From positions 2,108,001 through 2,172,000 of the forward strand of contig NZ_CP064952.1 of the NCBI RefSeq assembly GCF_011038885.2: 64,000 bases of DNA. The letters are read 5' to 3'. The stretch comes from Schaalia sp. ZJ405 (GTDB taxonomy: Bacteria > Actinomycetota > Actinomycetes > Actinomycetales > Actinomycetaceae). The number at the start of each line of letters is the position of its first letter. Within the stretch, counting starts at the first letter, position 1. Shown in pieces: positions 9,247 to 18,710 of this stretch. Made by a program: the position numbers and the translations under genes. The notes under the pieces are model-generated. The model was not told the DNA's origin, searched no databases, and was given only the letters and a program-made list of their open reading frames with translations.

Positions 9247-10133
9247 GCCCGCCTGAAGAGGCTTGCAGCTAAGCGCACGCGCTGGCCGAGGGAAACAATG
9301 GGGTGGATCAGAGCGTTCCAGGCGACGATCCCGATGACACCGGCCGCTGCCCCGCCGACAACGGATCCGATGGCTCCAAGGAGAGTGCCTGTTCCGGTGG
9401 CAATCGCCAGGGCGGCAACGCTGATGGTGAGGACCGTTGCGCCGAGGACGATGCTTCCCAGGTGCCATGAGCCAACACGGTCGCCGCCAGTATCACCCTC
9501 GTGTGATCGCAGAATGGAGACGAGGACGACGGCAAGGGCAACGGGGAAGGCAACGCGCGAGAGGAAGAAGGGCACGCTCCCAAACGTCATCAGGTGAAGA
9601 GTTCCCGCGATCACCCATCCAACCCACATGGGGACGATGAGCTGCGACACGGGGAAACGAACGCCGAAACCACGGATGAGCGCGTAGGCGCCACCGAGGA
9701 TGGGGATTGCCCCGACGAGGCTGAGCAGCACCGACACCAGCGTGTTTGCTCCGGCGAGGACATCCGAGCTCGTGAACTCATGCGCACCGGTGATTCCAGC
9801 GATCGAGGACACCGCAGGAACATGCACCGCAACCGTCCCTCCAATGACCACGCCAACAAGAGCGACCAGAGCCACCCAGACCGGCAGAGTCAACGTTGAC
9901 ATGCGTCTGACCGGCTGGGCCGTCAGGTTTTCTCCAAGGGACGAGGACGAGGCTGCTTGCCGGTCAGTGGGCGTGGAAACGCGCTGGCTGGCGCTCTGGG
10001 TAAATCGCACCCCCGATTCCGGTTGAGCATGGGGAACGTCCTGGGTGTGCGCGCTTGAACGGAAAGGCGCGTCGTCGTCCTCGAAAATTAATTCGACTTC
10101 ACGAACGTGTTCACCGCGGGGTTTTTCCATCAT
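9243..10133 (-). CDS. Unrecognised polytopic membrane protein
   Basis: The family was not recognised. From the ATG pair at 10133-10128 (GAGGAGG seven bases upstream, which decides this start over the longer frame to 10262) the product is 296 residues. The first ~85 residues are hydrophilic, with an acidic patch (FEDDDAPF) and a Ser-rich stretch encoded over one copy of the GGGACGAGGACGA motif at 9938. Then come about six hydrophobic segments with Gly/Ala/Val-rich composition and a short basic C-terminus (FRRA). The layout suggests an inner-membrane protein with a cytoplasmic N-terminal tail. It lies 129 bases downstream of another unrecognised gene on the same strand and converges with the Fe-S oxidoreductase gene, sharing 4 bases. 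No function is proposed. Confidence 0.7.
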   Translation of the reverse strand: MMEKPRGEHVREVELIFEDDDAPFRSSAHTQDVPHAQPESGVRFTQSASQRVSTPTDRQAASSSSLGENLTAQPVRRMSTLTLPVWVALVALVGVVIGGTVAVHVPAVSSIAGITGAHEFTSSDVLAGANTLVSVLLSLVGAIPILGGAYALIRGFGVRFPVSQLIVPMWVGWVIAGTLHLMTFGSVPFFLSRVAFPVALAVVLVSILRSHEGDTGGDRVGSWHLGSIVLGATVLTISVAALAIATGTGTLLGAIGSVVGGAAAGVIGIVAWNALIHPIVSLGQRVRLAASLFRRA

Positions 10134-10262
10134 TGTCGCCTCCTCAAGTGCTGCACTCATTCCACCGAAATACACTGTGAGTTTGCTGAAAAGACGACGA
10201 TGATGCACCGTGAAGCGCGGATTTTTCACTCTCCGCGTAGAAAATCCTCGGCGAGAAGGCAC

Positions 10263-11552
10263 CTACTCCTGTTCGAGCCCCACGAGGAATCCGTCCTCGT
10301 CAATGACGCTCCCCCCGACGAGAGACACAACGATCCCCGCCGCTTTCTCAATATCAGCTGCCGAACGGGCGCGATCTAGTCGTGCCGTCCGCGACAACCC
10401 GGTGACAGGAACGTGATGTGTTCCCCCGGGAAGCCACCGGATCTGATATTCAATAATCACGCCGGTTGTCCATGACTCCCACCGGAGGACACGCGGGGGA
10501 CTGGGAACTGTCCGCACCTCGATGATCATGTCCGATCGGTTCCCCACCGGAGACTTCACCGCGTAGCCGTCAACGATCTGCGGTTTCGGTTCCTGCGCAT
10601 TCCGGGCAATTTCGGCCCTCATTCGGGCGATCTTTGTTTCAATGTCCTCACGAACCGGACCGAGCGATGCGCGCAGCTCCCGGACTTTCTCTTCCTCACG
10701 TTTAAGCATGTATGCCGTCGGGGACGCGCTCGCAGATTCCTCTTCTCGAACGTCGTGGGCCTGTGGGAACTCTCGTCGGATGGCTGTCAGAAGGTCCTGG
10801 GGCTCGATCCACCTGGGTGCGTACACGAAGAGTGAAACCGCTGAATCCGGGTCCGATGCGAAGATCTCACCTGACCCGGCGATCCGCAGGGCCCCACCCA
10901 GACGCCGACTCATGCGCGTCAGCGCCAGCAGCACGCGGTATTCGATTCCCGAGGGCATTGCATCGGGGAACGCCTGTGACAGCGGGCCCGCTTTGAGCAT
11001 CGCCTCGGTGGGTGCCTGGCCTCGCACAGTTGGACAGTGGAGGATCCAGGCTGAGGTGTGAATAGCTGCGGAGCCCAAGGCTGCGCGCGCCTGGGAGTCC
11101 ACGGCCCACGGTCCTTGAAGATGCGCCGACGAAGTCAAACGCAGATCCCCCGGTCCGATCCATCCGGCATCATCCCACATGGATACCGCGAGCGCTTCAA
11201 TTTCCGCTGCCTCGACCTCGCTGGGCAGAAGGAAAAGATGATGCTGATCTCCAACCTTCGGGTCAATGGGACGCGCATCTTCGAGGATCGTCAGGTTTGC
11301 GGCGATCGACGCAGTTGCGGGGATCTGAGCAAGCTGCCCCGTATGGTCCACCCCGAAGGAGGTGTCGAGTGGATCAAGACCGGTAACGGCCGTAAGATTC
11401 GTGTGCGTGAGGGTGTGGAGACTCTGCTCGGCCGCGGAATCTCCCCGATGTGCGGGGTCCTGCCGGCGCTTGAGCTCCTGGGCGCGTTCCATCCGCTCTT
11501 TCATCGAGCGGCGCGTCGGGAAATTCCCCCCGGGACCCGTTGCTTCAGTCAT
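10263..11552 (-). CDS. Unrecognised actinobacterial protein, 429 residues
   Basis: No family was recognised. The start is set at the ATG at 11552 (GGGGAAA precedes it); a TTG 12 bases further upstream is also in frame. The protein is soluble, with no signal peptide or membrane helix. Its N-terminus is basic and helical (about 10-30), followed by an alpha/beta-looking central part and a predicted coiled coil around residues 290-315 rich in Glu and Arg. It is encoded between the dCTP deaminase gene (gap 37 bases) and the unrecognised membrane protein gene, all on the minus strand, so these three may be co-transcribed. The gene has normal local codon use and shows no sign of damage. Confidence 0.7.
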   Translation of the reverse strand: MTEATGPGGNFPTRRSMKERMERAQELKRRQDPAHRGDSAAEQSLHTLTHTNLTAVTGLDPLDTSFGVDHTGQLAQIPATASIAANLTILEDARPIDPKVGDQHHLFLLPSEVEAAEIEALAVSMWDDAGWIGPGDLRLTSSAHLQGPWAVDSQARAALGSAAIHTSAWILHCPTVRGQAPTEAMLKAGPLSQAFPDAMPSGIEYRVLLALTRMSRRLGGALRIAGSGEIFASDPDSAVSLFVYAPRWIEPQDLLTAIRREFPQAHDVREEESASASPTAYMLKREEEKVRELRASLGPVREDIETKIARMRAEIARNAQEPKPQIVDGYAVKSPVGNRSDMIIEVRTVPSPPRVLRWESWTTGVIIEYQIRWLPGGTHHVPVTGLSRTARLDRARSAADIEKAAGIVVSLVGGSVIDEDGFLVGLEQE

Positions 11553-11589
11553 GCGTTTCCCCAATGATCGTGTGCGTGATCATCGTTGA

Positions 11590-12171
11590 TTAGTGATCAA
11601 TACGCGTACGCGCGAAACGCAGGTGCGAACGCGAGGCAGTGGGACCGCGCTGGCCCTGATAATGGGAGCCCAAACCAGAGGAACCATAGGGGTTTTCAGC
11701 CGGAGATGACAGGTCAAAGAAGCACAGCTGCCCCACTTTCATTCCCGGGTAGAGGAGAATGGGCATGGTCGCTGTGTTCGACAACTCAAGGGTGACGTGT
11801 CCGGAGAATCCGGGGTCAATGAAACCGGCGGTCGAGTGGGTGAGCAGTCCCAGGCGTCCCAGAGATGACTTACCTTCAAGCCGGGCGGCAATGTCATCGC
11901 CCAGCGTCACGCATTCGTAGGTTGCTCCCAGAACAAACTCACCCGGATGCAGAACAAAGGGTTCATCGGGGCCAACATCCACCTGGTGAGTGAGGTCGGA
12001 CTGGTCCGCAGCCGGGTCAATGACGCTGTAGCGGTGATTATCGAAGAGTCGGAACAATCGATCGAGTCGAACGTCGATACTCGCCGGCTGAATGAGGTCG
12101 CGGTCCAGAGGGTCAAGCCTGATCCGACCACGGTCAAGGCTTGCACGAATATCACGATCACTGAGCAGCAT
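11590..12171 (-). CDS. dcd: dCTP deaminase (bifunctional, dUMP-forming type)
   Basis: The enzyme deaminates dCTP; mycobacterial-type members also hydrolyse the product to dUMP, feeding thymidylate synthesis while keeping dUTP low. Translated from the ATG at 12171 the product is 193 residues, matching the family length of about 190 and its canonical opening MLLSDRDIR. Key motifs are [11 protein letters not shown] near 26, the [32 protein letters not shown] region near 104-133 and [11 protein letters not shown] near 174. The conserved motif Glu is in the [16 protein letters not shown] segment. The bifunctional reading comes from overall resemblance to the mycobacterial enzyme. The open frame extends upstream to 12330, but that part overlaps the mutY promoter region and is unlike the family. 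Confidence 0.95.
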   Translation of the reverse strand: MLLSDRDIRASLDRGRIRLDPLDRDLIQPASIDVRLDRLFRLFDNHRYSVIDPAADQSDLTHQVDVGPDEPFVLHPGEFVLGATYECVTLGDDIAARLEGKSSLGRLGLLTHSTAGFIDPGFSGHVTLELSNTATMPILLYPGMKVGQLCFFDLSSPAENPYGSSGLGSHYQGQRGPTASRSHLRFARTRIDH

Positions 12172-12243
12172 GTGTTGCATTCTTTCACATCCCCCAACCT
12201 GCGGCACCCCGGTTCCACTCGGCATATGACATGTTCGGCCCAT

Positions 12244-12249
12244 TACCCT
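12244..12249 (+). promoter_or_regulatory. Putative -10 box for leaderless mutY
   Basis: TACCCT lies six bases before the mutY GTG. Actinobacterial leaderless genes typically have a TAnnnT box about 6-8 bases ahead of the start codon, and no Shine-Dalgarno is visible here. No convincing -35 box was found. Confidence 0.3.
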
Positions 12250-12255
12250 TGAGCC

Positions 12256-13185
12256 GTGACTTCCGCCCCCGATTCTTCGCTGACACCTGATCGCTTCGTC
12301 GAAGCCCTGACCCGCTGGTATCGCGTGCACCGGCGTGACCTCCCGATGCGTCGTGACGATGTCTCACCCTGGGGGTCTGTCGTTTTCGAGGTGATGAGTC
12401 AGCAAACACCGATTCCCCGGGTTCAACCCATCTGGGAACGATGGATGATGCTGTGGCCAACGCCGGCTGATCTCGCGGCCGCAGACACCTCCGCCGTCCT
12501 CGTTGAATGGAAGACCCTCGGTTATCCTTCCCGCGCTCTTCGGCTCAAAGAGTGCGCCGCGGCGATCAGTGCGCGTCCCGGCGGGCAAGTTCCCGCCGAC
12601 ATTGAGGAACTGATGTCACTTCCGGGGATCGGCCCGTACACGGCCTCGGCTGTTGCTTCTTTCCAATTCCATGCGAGGGTCCCCGTCCTCGATACGAATG
12701 TTCGTCGCGTGTTCGCGCGGGTTCTTGACGGCCAGGAGTTCGCCCCTCGTGGGGCACCAACGAAAGGCGAGATTGCTCGGGCCACGCATTTTCTTCCCGA
12801 GGACGGGGCTGCGTGCGCCCACTGGAACGTCGCCATCATGGAGTTCGGCGCAATCACCTGCACTCAGCGACGCCCTCACTGCGATTCATGTCCCATACGT
12901 TCAGCCTGCCAGTGGGCGCACCTGGGGTTCCCTCGTGCTGAAACCCGGCCCAAAGGGCAGGAGTGGAAAGGCACTGATCGTCAGGCCAGGGGGCGCGTCC
13001 TCGCGGCGCTTCGTTTGCTTCACGAGGACGGACAGGCCCATCCCTCCATGACGCGGGCCGAAGCGCTCACCGCGGCAACGCTTCCCGGTGCCCCGCCCGA
13101 CCAGGCGGCACGCGTTGTTCACGGTCTCGTTCGTGACGGGCTGCTACGCCACGACCCTGAAACGCTGCGGTATTCACTTCCGTAG
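12256..13185 (+). CDS. mutY: A/G-specific adenine DNA glycosylase MutY
   Basis: MutY removes adenine mispaired with 8-oxoguanine in base excision repair. The 309-residue protein shows the MutY catalytic Glu in FEVMSQQT (about residue 45). The helix-hairpin-helix [15 protein letters not shown] is at about 121-135, and the catalytic Asp lies in [14 protein letters not shown]. The 4Fe-4S ligands follow the C-x6-C-x2-C-x5-C pattern ([17 protein letters not shown], about 200-216). The C-terminal part is shorter than in E. coli MutY (350 residues), so the NUDIX-like recognition domain is reduced. The start is GTG with no clear Shine-Dalgarno. A TACCCT -10-like box ends 6 bases upstream, which would give a leaderless message. 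Confidence 0.93.
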   Translation: MTSAPDSSLTPDRFVEALTRWYRVHRRDLPMRRDDVSPWGSVVFEVMSQQTPIPRVQPIWERWMMLWPTPADLAAADTSAVLVEWKTLGYPSRALRLKECAAAISARPGGQVPADIEELMSLPGIGPYTASAVASFQFHARVPVLDTNVRRVFARVLDGQEFAPRGAPTKGEIARATHFLPEDGAACAHWNVAIMEFGAITCTQRRPHCDSCPIRSACQWAHLGFPRAETRPKGQEWKGTDRQARGRVLAALRLLHEDGQAHPSMTRAEALTAATLPGAPPDQAARVVHGLVRDGLLRHDPETLRYSLP

Positions 13186-13218
13186 GCGCGTCATCTCACT
13201 GCGCCTGGGCAGGTGCTC

Positions 13219-13265
13219 CTGAGTACCGAATTGCGTCTGATCCTCAGTAACGAATTGCGTCGATC
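13219..13265. repeat. Tandem duplication of the 3' end of the MacB-like gene
   Basis: Two adjacent 23-24-base segments (13219-13242 and 13243-13265) share the core GAATTGCGTC and most flanking bases. The second copy is the coding end of the permease gene including its stop; the first lies just beyond the stop. It looks like a small tandem duplication between convergent genes, with no apparent function. Confidence 0.6.
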
Positions 13266-14665
13266 GGCTTGACACGAATCGCGGCAACCGCGGGAATAAT
13301 GCCGCATAGCGCGCCGATTGCCGTGGCAATCCCCACGCCTGTCAGCGCCGCCCCAACGGGGAATGCCGGCATGTCTTGGAGGACGATATCCATGTTTTCC
13401 AGGGGGAGGAAACGCAGAATGATCGCCGCCATCGCAACGCCGAGGACACCGGCAACGAAGGTTGCAACAACCGATTCCATGAAGACCGCGAAGAATACGC
13501 GTGTAGCTGATGCCCCCATTGCTCGGCGAATACCGATCTCGCGAATACGTTGACGAACCGTGACGATCGCGACGTTGAGCAGTCCGAGTGCCCCGAGGAA
13601 GATGACGATTCCACCGATGACCATGATGATCTGAGAGGCGGCCCGTAGCTCTTCCCGACCGCCATCCCAGCCGTCTCCGCCATAGACGCTCGCAGTCCAG
13701 CCCTCACCCAACACGGCAGAAACAGCTTGCGGAATAATCCGGCGTGCCTCTTCTTCCTGCTCGGGCCCAACCCAGACGAGCATCTCGGTCTCAGGTCCCG
13801 TGTAGCCGCCATATGCGTGCCCTTCGATTCCCATTCCGCCCCCCGCGTCGGAATGGGACGACATCTCAGACTTGACGTACTGCCACGCCGTGTAATCGAC
13901 GTACATTGAGGGAGACTCCCACTTTGATTTTGCCTCAATGATGCCGACAACCCGGAAGGGTGTGGCCTGGGGGTCTGTCCCGTGCAAGATGATCGGGTCT
14001 TCAATGGGGCTGCGCCCCAGCATGTCCCAGAGAATCGTGTTGATGACGATCGGGGTGACCCGCTGGTCTGCGTCGTTTGGTGAAATCCACCGCCCTTGGC
14101 TCAGGACGGTTCGGAAAATCACCTGATAGTTCGGGTCCACAGCCGTCACCGTGGTGGGCTGGTAGCCATACTCATTCTTGACCACGGGACGCCCTCGAAA
14201 CTGTCCGCTCTGGTTGGCACGCTGAACCTCCGTGAAATCAACGGAGGACCCAACACTTCGCGACCAGTAGGGAATGGCAAATCTCTGAGCAACAGTTTCC
14301 ATCGCATGACCAATGGGATCGTGGATCGTGCCGTCGGGCGGCGGGAGGGTCCCCTCGTCACCGGCCGCGTGCTCGCCCTCGTTCCTTTGCGAATCAGCCG
14401 ATGTCACAGGCTCTGTGGAGGAATTCCCCTGCTGATCCGACGAATTCTGGCTCACAGAGACGTGGAGGGTCACTTCACGTCCGTCGGCGGCTTCCATTCT
14501 CTCCATGTTCGACTGAACCGTCAGGTCTCCCAGTGCGATGACCGTCGTCATTGCGGTGACCGCCGCAACAACTCCCACGAGAGACAGGATGACGCGTGCC
14601 TTTTGTACTTTGACCTCACCCCAGGCTTCAACCACAGCCCCGGCGATTTCATTGAGGATTCTCAT
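13244..14665 (-). CDS. MacB/FtsX-type ABC transporter permease
   Basis: This is the membrane subunit of a MacAB-like tripartite exporter for antimicrobials, peptides or lipids. The 473-residue protein has the MacB topology. One membrane helix lies near residues 26-46, then a large extracytoplasmic MacB_PCD domain (about 48-340), then three helices at about 345-370, 395-420 and 440-465. The FtsX motif RIREIGIRRAMGAS lies at about 373-386 and the conserved C-terminal VKPIDAIRY closes the protein. The extracellular domain carries an acidic Ser/Gln/Asn-rich stretch near residues 74-108. The start overlaps the ATPase gene stop by 4 bases. Confidence 0.9.
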   Translation of the reverse strand: MRILNEIAGAVVEAWGEVKVQKARVILSLVGVVAAVTAMTTVIALGDLTVQSNMERMEAADGREVTLHVSVSQNSSDQQGNSSTEPVTSADSQRNEGEHAAGDEGTLPPPDGTIHDPIGHAMETVAQRFAIPYWSRSVGSSVDFTEVQRANQSGQFRGRPVVKNEYGYQPTTVTAVDPNYQVIFRTVLSQGRWISPNDADQRVTPIVINTILWDMLGRSPIEDPIILHGTDPQATPFRVVGIIEAKSKWESPSMYVDYTAWQYVKSEMSSHSDAGGGMGIEGHAYGGYTGPETEMLVWVGPEQEEEARRIIPQAVSAVLGEGWTASVYGGDGWDGGREELRAASQIIMVIGGIVIFLGALGLLNVAIVTVRQRIREIGIRRAMGASATRVFFAVFMESVVATFVAGVLGVAMAAIILRFLPLENMDIVLQDMPAFPVGAALTGVGIATAIGALCGIIPAVAAIRVKPIDAIRY

Positions 14666-15444
14666 GCGTCCCCCTCCTCGGCGACATTCGCGGGCGCAAT
14701 GGCCAAGCCATCACCCGGGATCGCTCGCCTGTCAGCTCCGCTGACGACGATGCCGTCGTATTGCTCAATGGGCGTGAGAACGCCCTGCCCCAGTTCGTAG
14801 ACACTTTGCGCGCGGGCGGCAACGTTCATGTCGTGCGTAATGACGATGAGGGCGGCGTTATTTTCTTTGACAACTTCTTCGAGCAGGTCCATAACGGTAC
14901 GACCCGTATCGGGGTCAAGCGCGCCCGTTGGTTCGTCAGCCAGGATGATCTTCGGTTGACGCACGAGGCATCGGGCAATTGCGATGCGCTGCTGTTCACC
15001 ACCTGACATTTCCGTGGGGTAGGAATCCAAACGGTCCCCCAGCCCCACCCGTTCAAGCATCCGGGCCGATAGTTCACGTCGTTTCCAGAAGTTGCGGCCC
15101 GAGGCATACAGCAGCGGAACTTCAACGTTTTCCAACGCGGTTCGGGCATTGAAAATGTTGAACTGTTGAAAGACGAAACCGAAAATGTCGCCGCGCATCC
15201 GTGCGCGCTGCCCTTCGCGCAGGCGAACAGCATCGCGTCCTTCAATCTCGTAGGTGCCCGACGTTGGACGATCAAGCATCCCAATGATGTTCAGGAGCGT
15301 CGATTTGCCCGTTCCGGAGCGACCCACGATTGACACGTGCTCGCCGGCCTCGACACTGAGGTTGACGCCGCGAAGAATGTGGAGGTCCTCGCCGTCTGGA
15401 AGTTCAACGGTTCGAGTGACGTCCTTAAGCTCAATGAGCGGCAT
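14662..15444 (-). CDS. MacB/LolD-type ABC transporter ATP-binding protein
   Basis: This is the ATPase of the three-gene MacAB-like exporter. The 260-residue protein has Walker A GRSGTGKST (about 42-50), the Q-loop region GFVFQQFNIF (about 90-99), the ABC signature MSGGEQQRIAIAR (about 145-157), Walker B IILADEPTGALDP (about 165-177) and the switch His in VITHD (about 200). The LolD/MacB-type sequences around the signature match exporters that work with FtsX-like permeases. A C-terminal extension of about 35 residues follows the core. The gene sits between the adaptor (2-base gap) and the permease (4-base overlap), so the three subunits should be made together. Confidence 0.93.
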   Translation of the reverse strand: MPLIELKDVTRTVELPDGEDLHILRGVNLSVEAGEHVSIVGRSGTGKSTLLNIIGMLDRPTSGTYEIEGRDAVRLREGQRARMRGDIFGFVFQQFNIFNARTALENVEVPLLYASGRNFWKRRELSARMLERVGLGDRLDSYPTEMSGGEQQRIAIARCLVRQPKIILADEPTGALDPDTGRTVMDLLEEVVKENNAALIVITHDMNVAARAQSVYELGQGVLTPIEQYDGIVVSGADRRAIPGDGLAIAPANVAEEGDA

Positions 15445-15446
15445 CG

Positions 15447-16508
15447 TTATGCGTCCCCTTCGCCGGTGGAACCATCCCCCATCATGTTCGGATCATCGGG
15501 AACTCCATCTCCGTCAAGATCTTGCCCGCTGGCCGAAGGCGTGAATTCGAGGATTTCTTGGTCTTTCTTCAAGCCCTCGGTAATTTGGACGAACTTGCCG
15601 TCCGTGAGTCCAAGGGAGACGGGGTGTTTTTTGGGTTCACCTCCGTCGGCTCCGGGCAGGTACACGTATCCGGTGTTGTAGCGTCCCTCAACGGCTGAGA
15701 TCGGCACAAGGAGAGCATCCTTGACCTGACCGGCAACGATGTCGATCGTCGCCTGGAGCCCCGGGAATACTTTCTGATCCGCGGGGATGGCGCATCGGGC
15801 TTTCAGCGAGTCGCTCGTTGACCCCGACCCATCACCCGCATTCGGCGAGTTCGATGTGTGGGGCTTTGGCGAGACGATGGCTAACCCGGAGCAGGTGAAA
15901 GGCGCGGGCCCGTTCTTCACCGTGATCGTTGCTTCGGTGGGTGCTTGTTCAAGACGGTACATCTGGTCAGCCGACAAAGTAGCCACCGCGGAGAACGTCG
16001 GCGGCTGAACCGAAGCGACGGTATCCCCAACGGAAAATGTCTGACCAACGAGGGCACTGAGGGAGATGGCTCCCGCCGAGGGCGCGTAGACGGTCTGGTA
16101 GGAGTACCAGGGCTGTCCGGGGGTGACGTTGACGTTTCCGTCCTCGTCAGTAGTTTCTGTGTCTTCTCCGGGCATTTCCTTGCGGAGTTCAAGGACGGGT
16201 GCTCCAGTTTGGACGGTGTCACCGTTAGCGACGTACACGTGGGAGACCTCGCCGGCAAGGGTTGCTTTCACTTCGGTGGGGGCATCCGCTTCGATAGTTC
16301 CGTTGAGCGACACTGTGTTCGTGATGTCTCCCGTTGTTGGTGTCACCGTGAGCTGCCCGTAGTCTGCTGAGGGGTCGAGGGGGTCCGAGGCATCATCGGC
16401 GGATCCCCCGGGGAAGAACGCGAACTTAATGAAGGCGATCGCGATAATGGCGAAAATGACTGTTTTCAGGATGTTAAGGACATTCGCTGTCCGAGTTTTG
16501 ACGGCCAT
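15447..16508 (-). CDS. MacA-like membrane fusion (adaptor) protein
   Basis: This is a HlyD/MacA-family periplasmic-adaptor-type protein; in Gram-positives it forms the extracellular part of the exporter. The 353-residue product has one N-terminal membrane helix (about 10-30). A biotinyl-lipoyl-like half follows near residues 70-110 (TIEADAPTEVKATLAGEVSHV, VANGDTVQTG), and beta-barrel segments run to about 320. The tail is acidic, with DxDxDGxPDDPN resembling a calcium-binding thrombospondin-3-like motif at about 336-345. The coiled-coil hairpin of Gram-negative MacA is absent, as expected without TolC. GGGAGG four bases upstream of the ATG at 16508 supports the start. It is the first gene of the operon. 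Confidence 0.85.
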   Translation of the reverse strand: MAVKTRTANVLNILKTVIFAIIAIAFIKFAFFPGGSADDASDPLDPSADYGQLTVTPTTGDITNTVSLNGTIEADAPTEVKATLAGEVSHVYVANGDTVQTGAPVLELRKEMPGEDTETTDEDGNVNVTPGQPWYSYQTVYAPSAGAISLSALVGQTFSVGDTVASVQPPTFSAVATLSADQMYRLEQAPTEATITVKNGPAPFTCSGLAIVSPKPHTSNSPNAGDGSGSTSDSLKARCAIPADQKVFPGLQATIDIVAGQVKDALLVPISAVEGRYNTGYVYLPGADGGEPKKHPVSLGLTDGKFVQITEGLKKDQEILEFTPSASGQDLDGDGVPDDPNMMGDGSTGEGDA

Positions 16509-16798
16509 TCCGCCTCCCTTGTTCTGTGGTGTCTCGCATGACGCGCGCCGCTTTCAACCTGCCGCCTGCCCGTTACCGGCCTTTCACCTGGCGATTTTCG
16601 GGCATCGTCTTCTCGCCGATCTCCGGCTCATTCGATGTGGAAACCCCGGCAACAGGCCTGCAACTGCCGTCATCGCTTGATTCAGGATACGAAATATCAC
16701 ATGCATTTCAGCGAAATGACGCGAGAAACCAGGGTATGTCTCAGGGATAATTCAGGGCAGAGTCCGTCAATCATCGGGAATACTTTCGGGAGGTCCTC

Positions 16799-17368
16799 GT
16801 GTTCATTCGCCGCGCAACCAGTGCAGATATTCCCGCTTTATCCCTGCTATCGCGTCAAACCTTCACGGAAACCTTCGGTGACATGTACCCTCCCGAGGAT
16901 CTGCGCTTCTTCCTTGATTCCACGTATTCCCCTTCCGAGCTCTCGCGTCTTTTCGCAGACGAGAGGTACGCAACGTGGCTGCTCGTGGATGAGATTCCAG
17001 GGAACGAGGACGACGCCACTGATCGAGGCGTTGATGGTGGCCGCGCTGTGGGATACGTCTTGGCTGGACCGGCGGGTCTGCCTCATCGCGACATTGCTCC
17101 AGGTGACGGCGAAGTCAAACGTCTGTATATCCTTGCCGATCACCAGGGTGGAGGCTGGGGGCGCGCACTGTTCGAGACGGCCCTTGAGTGGCTGGATTCT
17201 GTGGGACCGCGGACGCTGTGGTTGGGTGTCTGGTCAGAGAATTTTCGAGCTCAACGCCTCTACGCTCGCTACGGATTCGAGCGGGCCGGCGAGTATGAGT
17301 TTCCCGTGGGGCTCACGCGCGACCACGAGTTCATTTTCCGACGTCCCGCACCGCGCCTCGGCGCGTGA
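16799..17368 (+). CDS. GNAT-family N-acetyltransferase
   Basis: This is an acetyl-CoA-dependent acetyltransferase of unknown substrate. The 189-residue protein opens with the GNAT fold start (FIRRATSADIPALSLLSRQTF). It contains motif A with the acetyl-CoA loop GEVKRLYILADHQGGGWGRALFETAL (about 102-127; Q/G-x-x-G-x-G/A type) and a motif B tail WSENFRAQRLYARYGFERAGEYEFPVG (about 144-170). This pattern resembles RimI-like and spermidine acetyltransferase-like enzymes, but the substrate cannot be read from it. The start is GTG, supported by CGGGAGG five bases upstream. It is probably monocistronic, divergent from the MacA-like operon and followed by ddh. Confidence 0.85.
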   Translation: MFIRRATSADIPALSLLSRQTFTETFGDMYPPEDLRFFLDSTYSPSELSRLFADERYATWLLVDEIPGNEDDATDRGVDGGRAVGYVLAGPAGLPHRDIAPGDGEVKRLYILADHQGGGWGRALFETALEWLDSVGPRTLWLGVWSENFRAQRLYARYGFERAGEYEFPVGLTRDHEFIFRRPAPRLGA

Positions 17369-17523
17369 TTCGACGCAGAAAATCGTGGGCCACGTAGGCA
17401 TTCTGCGGAGTGTGTGACGCTTAACAGTGCACATTGTGAACAACTCTGAGGCACAGGGTAAAAGCCAACTAATGTAACGGTCAAAGCACAGATATTTTCT
17501 CAAGAAGTTCGGGAGGGTGCACG

Positions 17524-18495
17524 ATGATTCGAGTAGGAATTAACGGCTACGGAAACCTGGGACGCGGTGTCGAGCAGGCGCTGTCATTGGCCCCCGACAT
17601 GGAACTCGTTGCCGTGTTCACGCGCCGAGATCCGTCGACTGTCACAACGAAGGGAGCCCATGTCTTCCCCTACGATTCCCTTGCTGACCACGCTGACTCC
17701 CTCGACGTCCTCATCAACTGCGGCGGCTCCGCCTCCGACCTCGAGGTTCAGGGTCCTCAGACGGCGCGTCTGGTGAACACTGTCGATTCATTCGATACTC
17801 ACGCCCGCATTCCCGAGCATTTCGCCGCCCTCGATTCCACCGCCCGTGAAGCGGGCACCGTTGCGGTGATTTCTTCCGGTTGGGATCCGGGGCTCTTCTC
17901 GCTGCTTCGTGGACTGGGCGAGGCCGTTCTTCCCAAGGGAGAGACAACGACGTTCTGGGGTCCGGGAATTTCGCAGGGTCATTCCGATGCCATCCGCCGA
18001 ATCGACGGTGTTGTCGATGCCCGTCAATACACGATTCCCGTCGAGGCAACCGTCGCCGCGGTGAAGGATGGTTCCGCCGGGGAACTCACGCCGCGCACCA
18101 TGCATACCCGCGTCTGCTACGTCGTTGCCGAGGACGGCGCGGACCGCGAGCGCATCGAACGTGAGATCGCGCAGATGCCGAACTACTTCGCCGACTACAA
18201 CACAACGGTGGCCTTTATTTCCGCCGATGAGTTGGCACGAGATCACGCGGGAATGCCCCACGGTGGCGAAGTGATTCGCCGCGGACATACCTCTGAGGGG
18301 ATTTCTCAGATGGTGGAGTTCGGCCTGAATCTCGATTCCAACCCGGAATTCACGGGGTCAGTTCTTGTTGCGACCGCTCGCGCGTGTGTCCGCAAGGCGC
18401 GCGCTGGCCTGACGGGCGCGTTCACGATCTTCGATCTCACAGTCTCCGAGCTCTCCTCCAGTTCTCCTGAGGACTTGCGTTCGCATCTACTGTGA
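17524..18495 (+). CDS. ddh: meso-Diaminopimelate D-dehydrogenase
   Basis: The enzyme makes meso-2,6-diaminopimelate directly from tetrahydrodipicolinate using NADPH and ammonia, the one-step branch of lysine and peptidoglycan precursor synthesis. The 323-residue protein has the family opening MIRVGINGYGNLGRGVEQAL with the GxGNLG nucleotide-binding loop. The conserved substrate-site stretches SSGWDPGLFSLLR (about 118-130) and FWGPGISQGHSDAIRRIDGV (about 144-163) follow, then HGGEVIRRGHT near 245. Length and sequence fit Corynebacterium-type Ddh. GGGAGGG six bases before the ATG confirms the start. It appears to be a single-gene unit between the GNAT gene and a DMT transporter. Confidence 0.93.
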   Translation: MIRVGINGYGNLGRGVEQALSLAPDMELVAVFTRRDPSTVTTKGAHVFPYDSLADHADSLDVLINCGGSASDLEVQGPQTARLVNTVDSFDTHARIPEHFAALDSTAREAGTVAVISSGWDPGLFSLLRGLGEAVLPKGETTTFWGPGISQGHSDAIRRIDGVVDARQYTIPVEATVAAVKDGSAGELTPRTMHTRVCYVVAEDGADRERIEREIAQMPNYFADYNTTVAFISADELARDHAGMPHGGEVIRRGHTSEGISQMVEFGLNLDSNPEFTGSVLVATARACVRKARAGLTGAFTIFDLTVSELSSSSPEDLRSHLL

Positions 18496-18710
18496 GCACC
18501 ACGCCGCTGGCGCGTGTTGCACACGAGGGTCACGGGGACCACGGCAGTTCCATGCACATCAGTGCAGATGGGGGCGCTTTCACCCTCAGGGTTCCCCTGA
18601 CTCTTCCCTGATCGCGGCCCGGAGATGTCGTTACGCCAAGAAGGGGCTCTAAAATAGCCAGTTGTAACAGCCCATCACATCACCGAGTTGACGACAGGAG
18701 CCTGCGTGGG

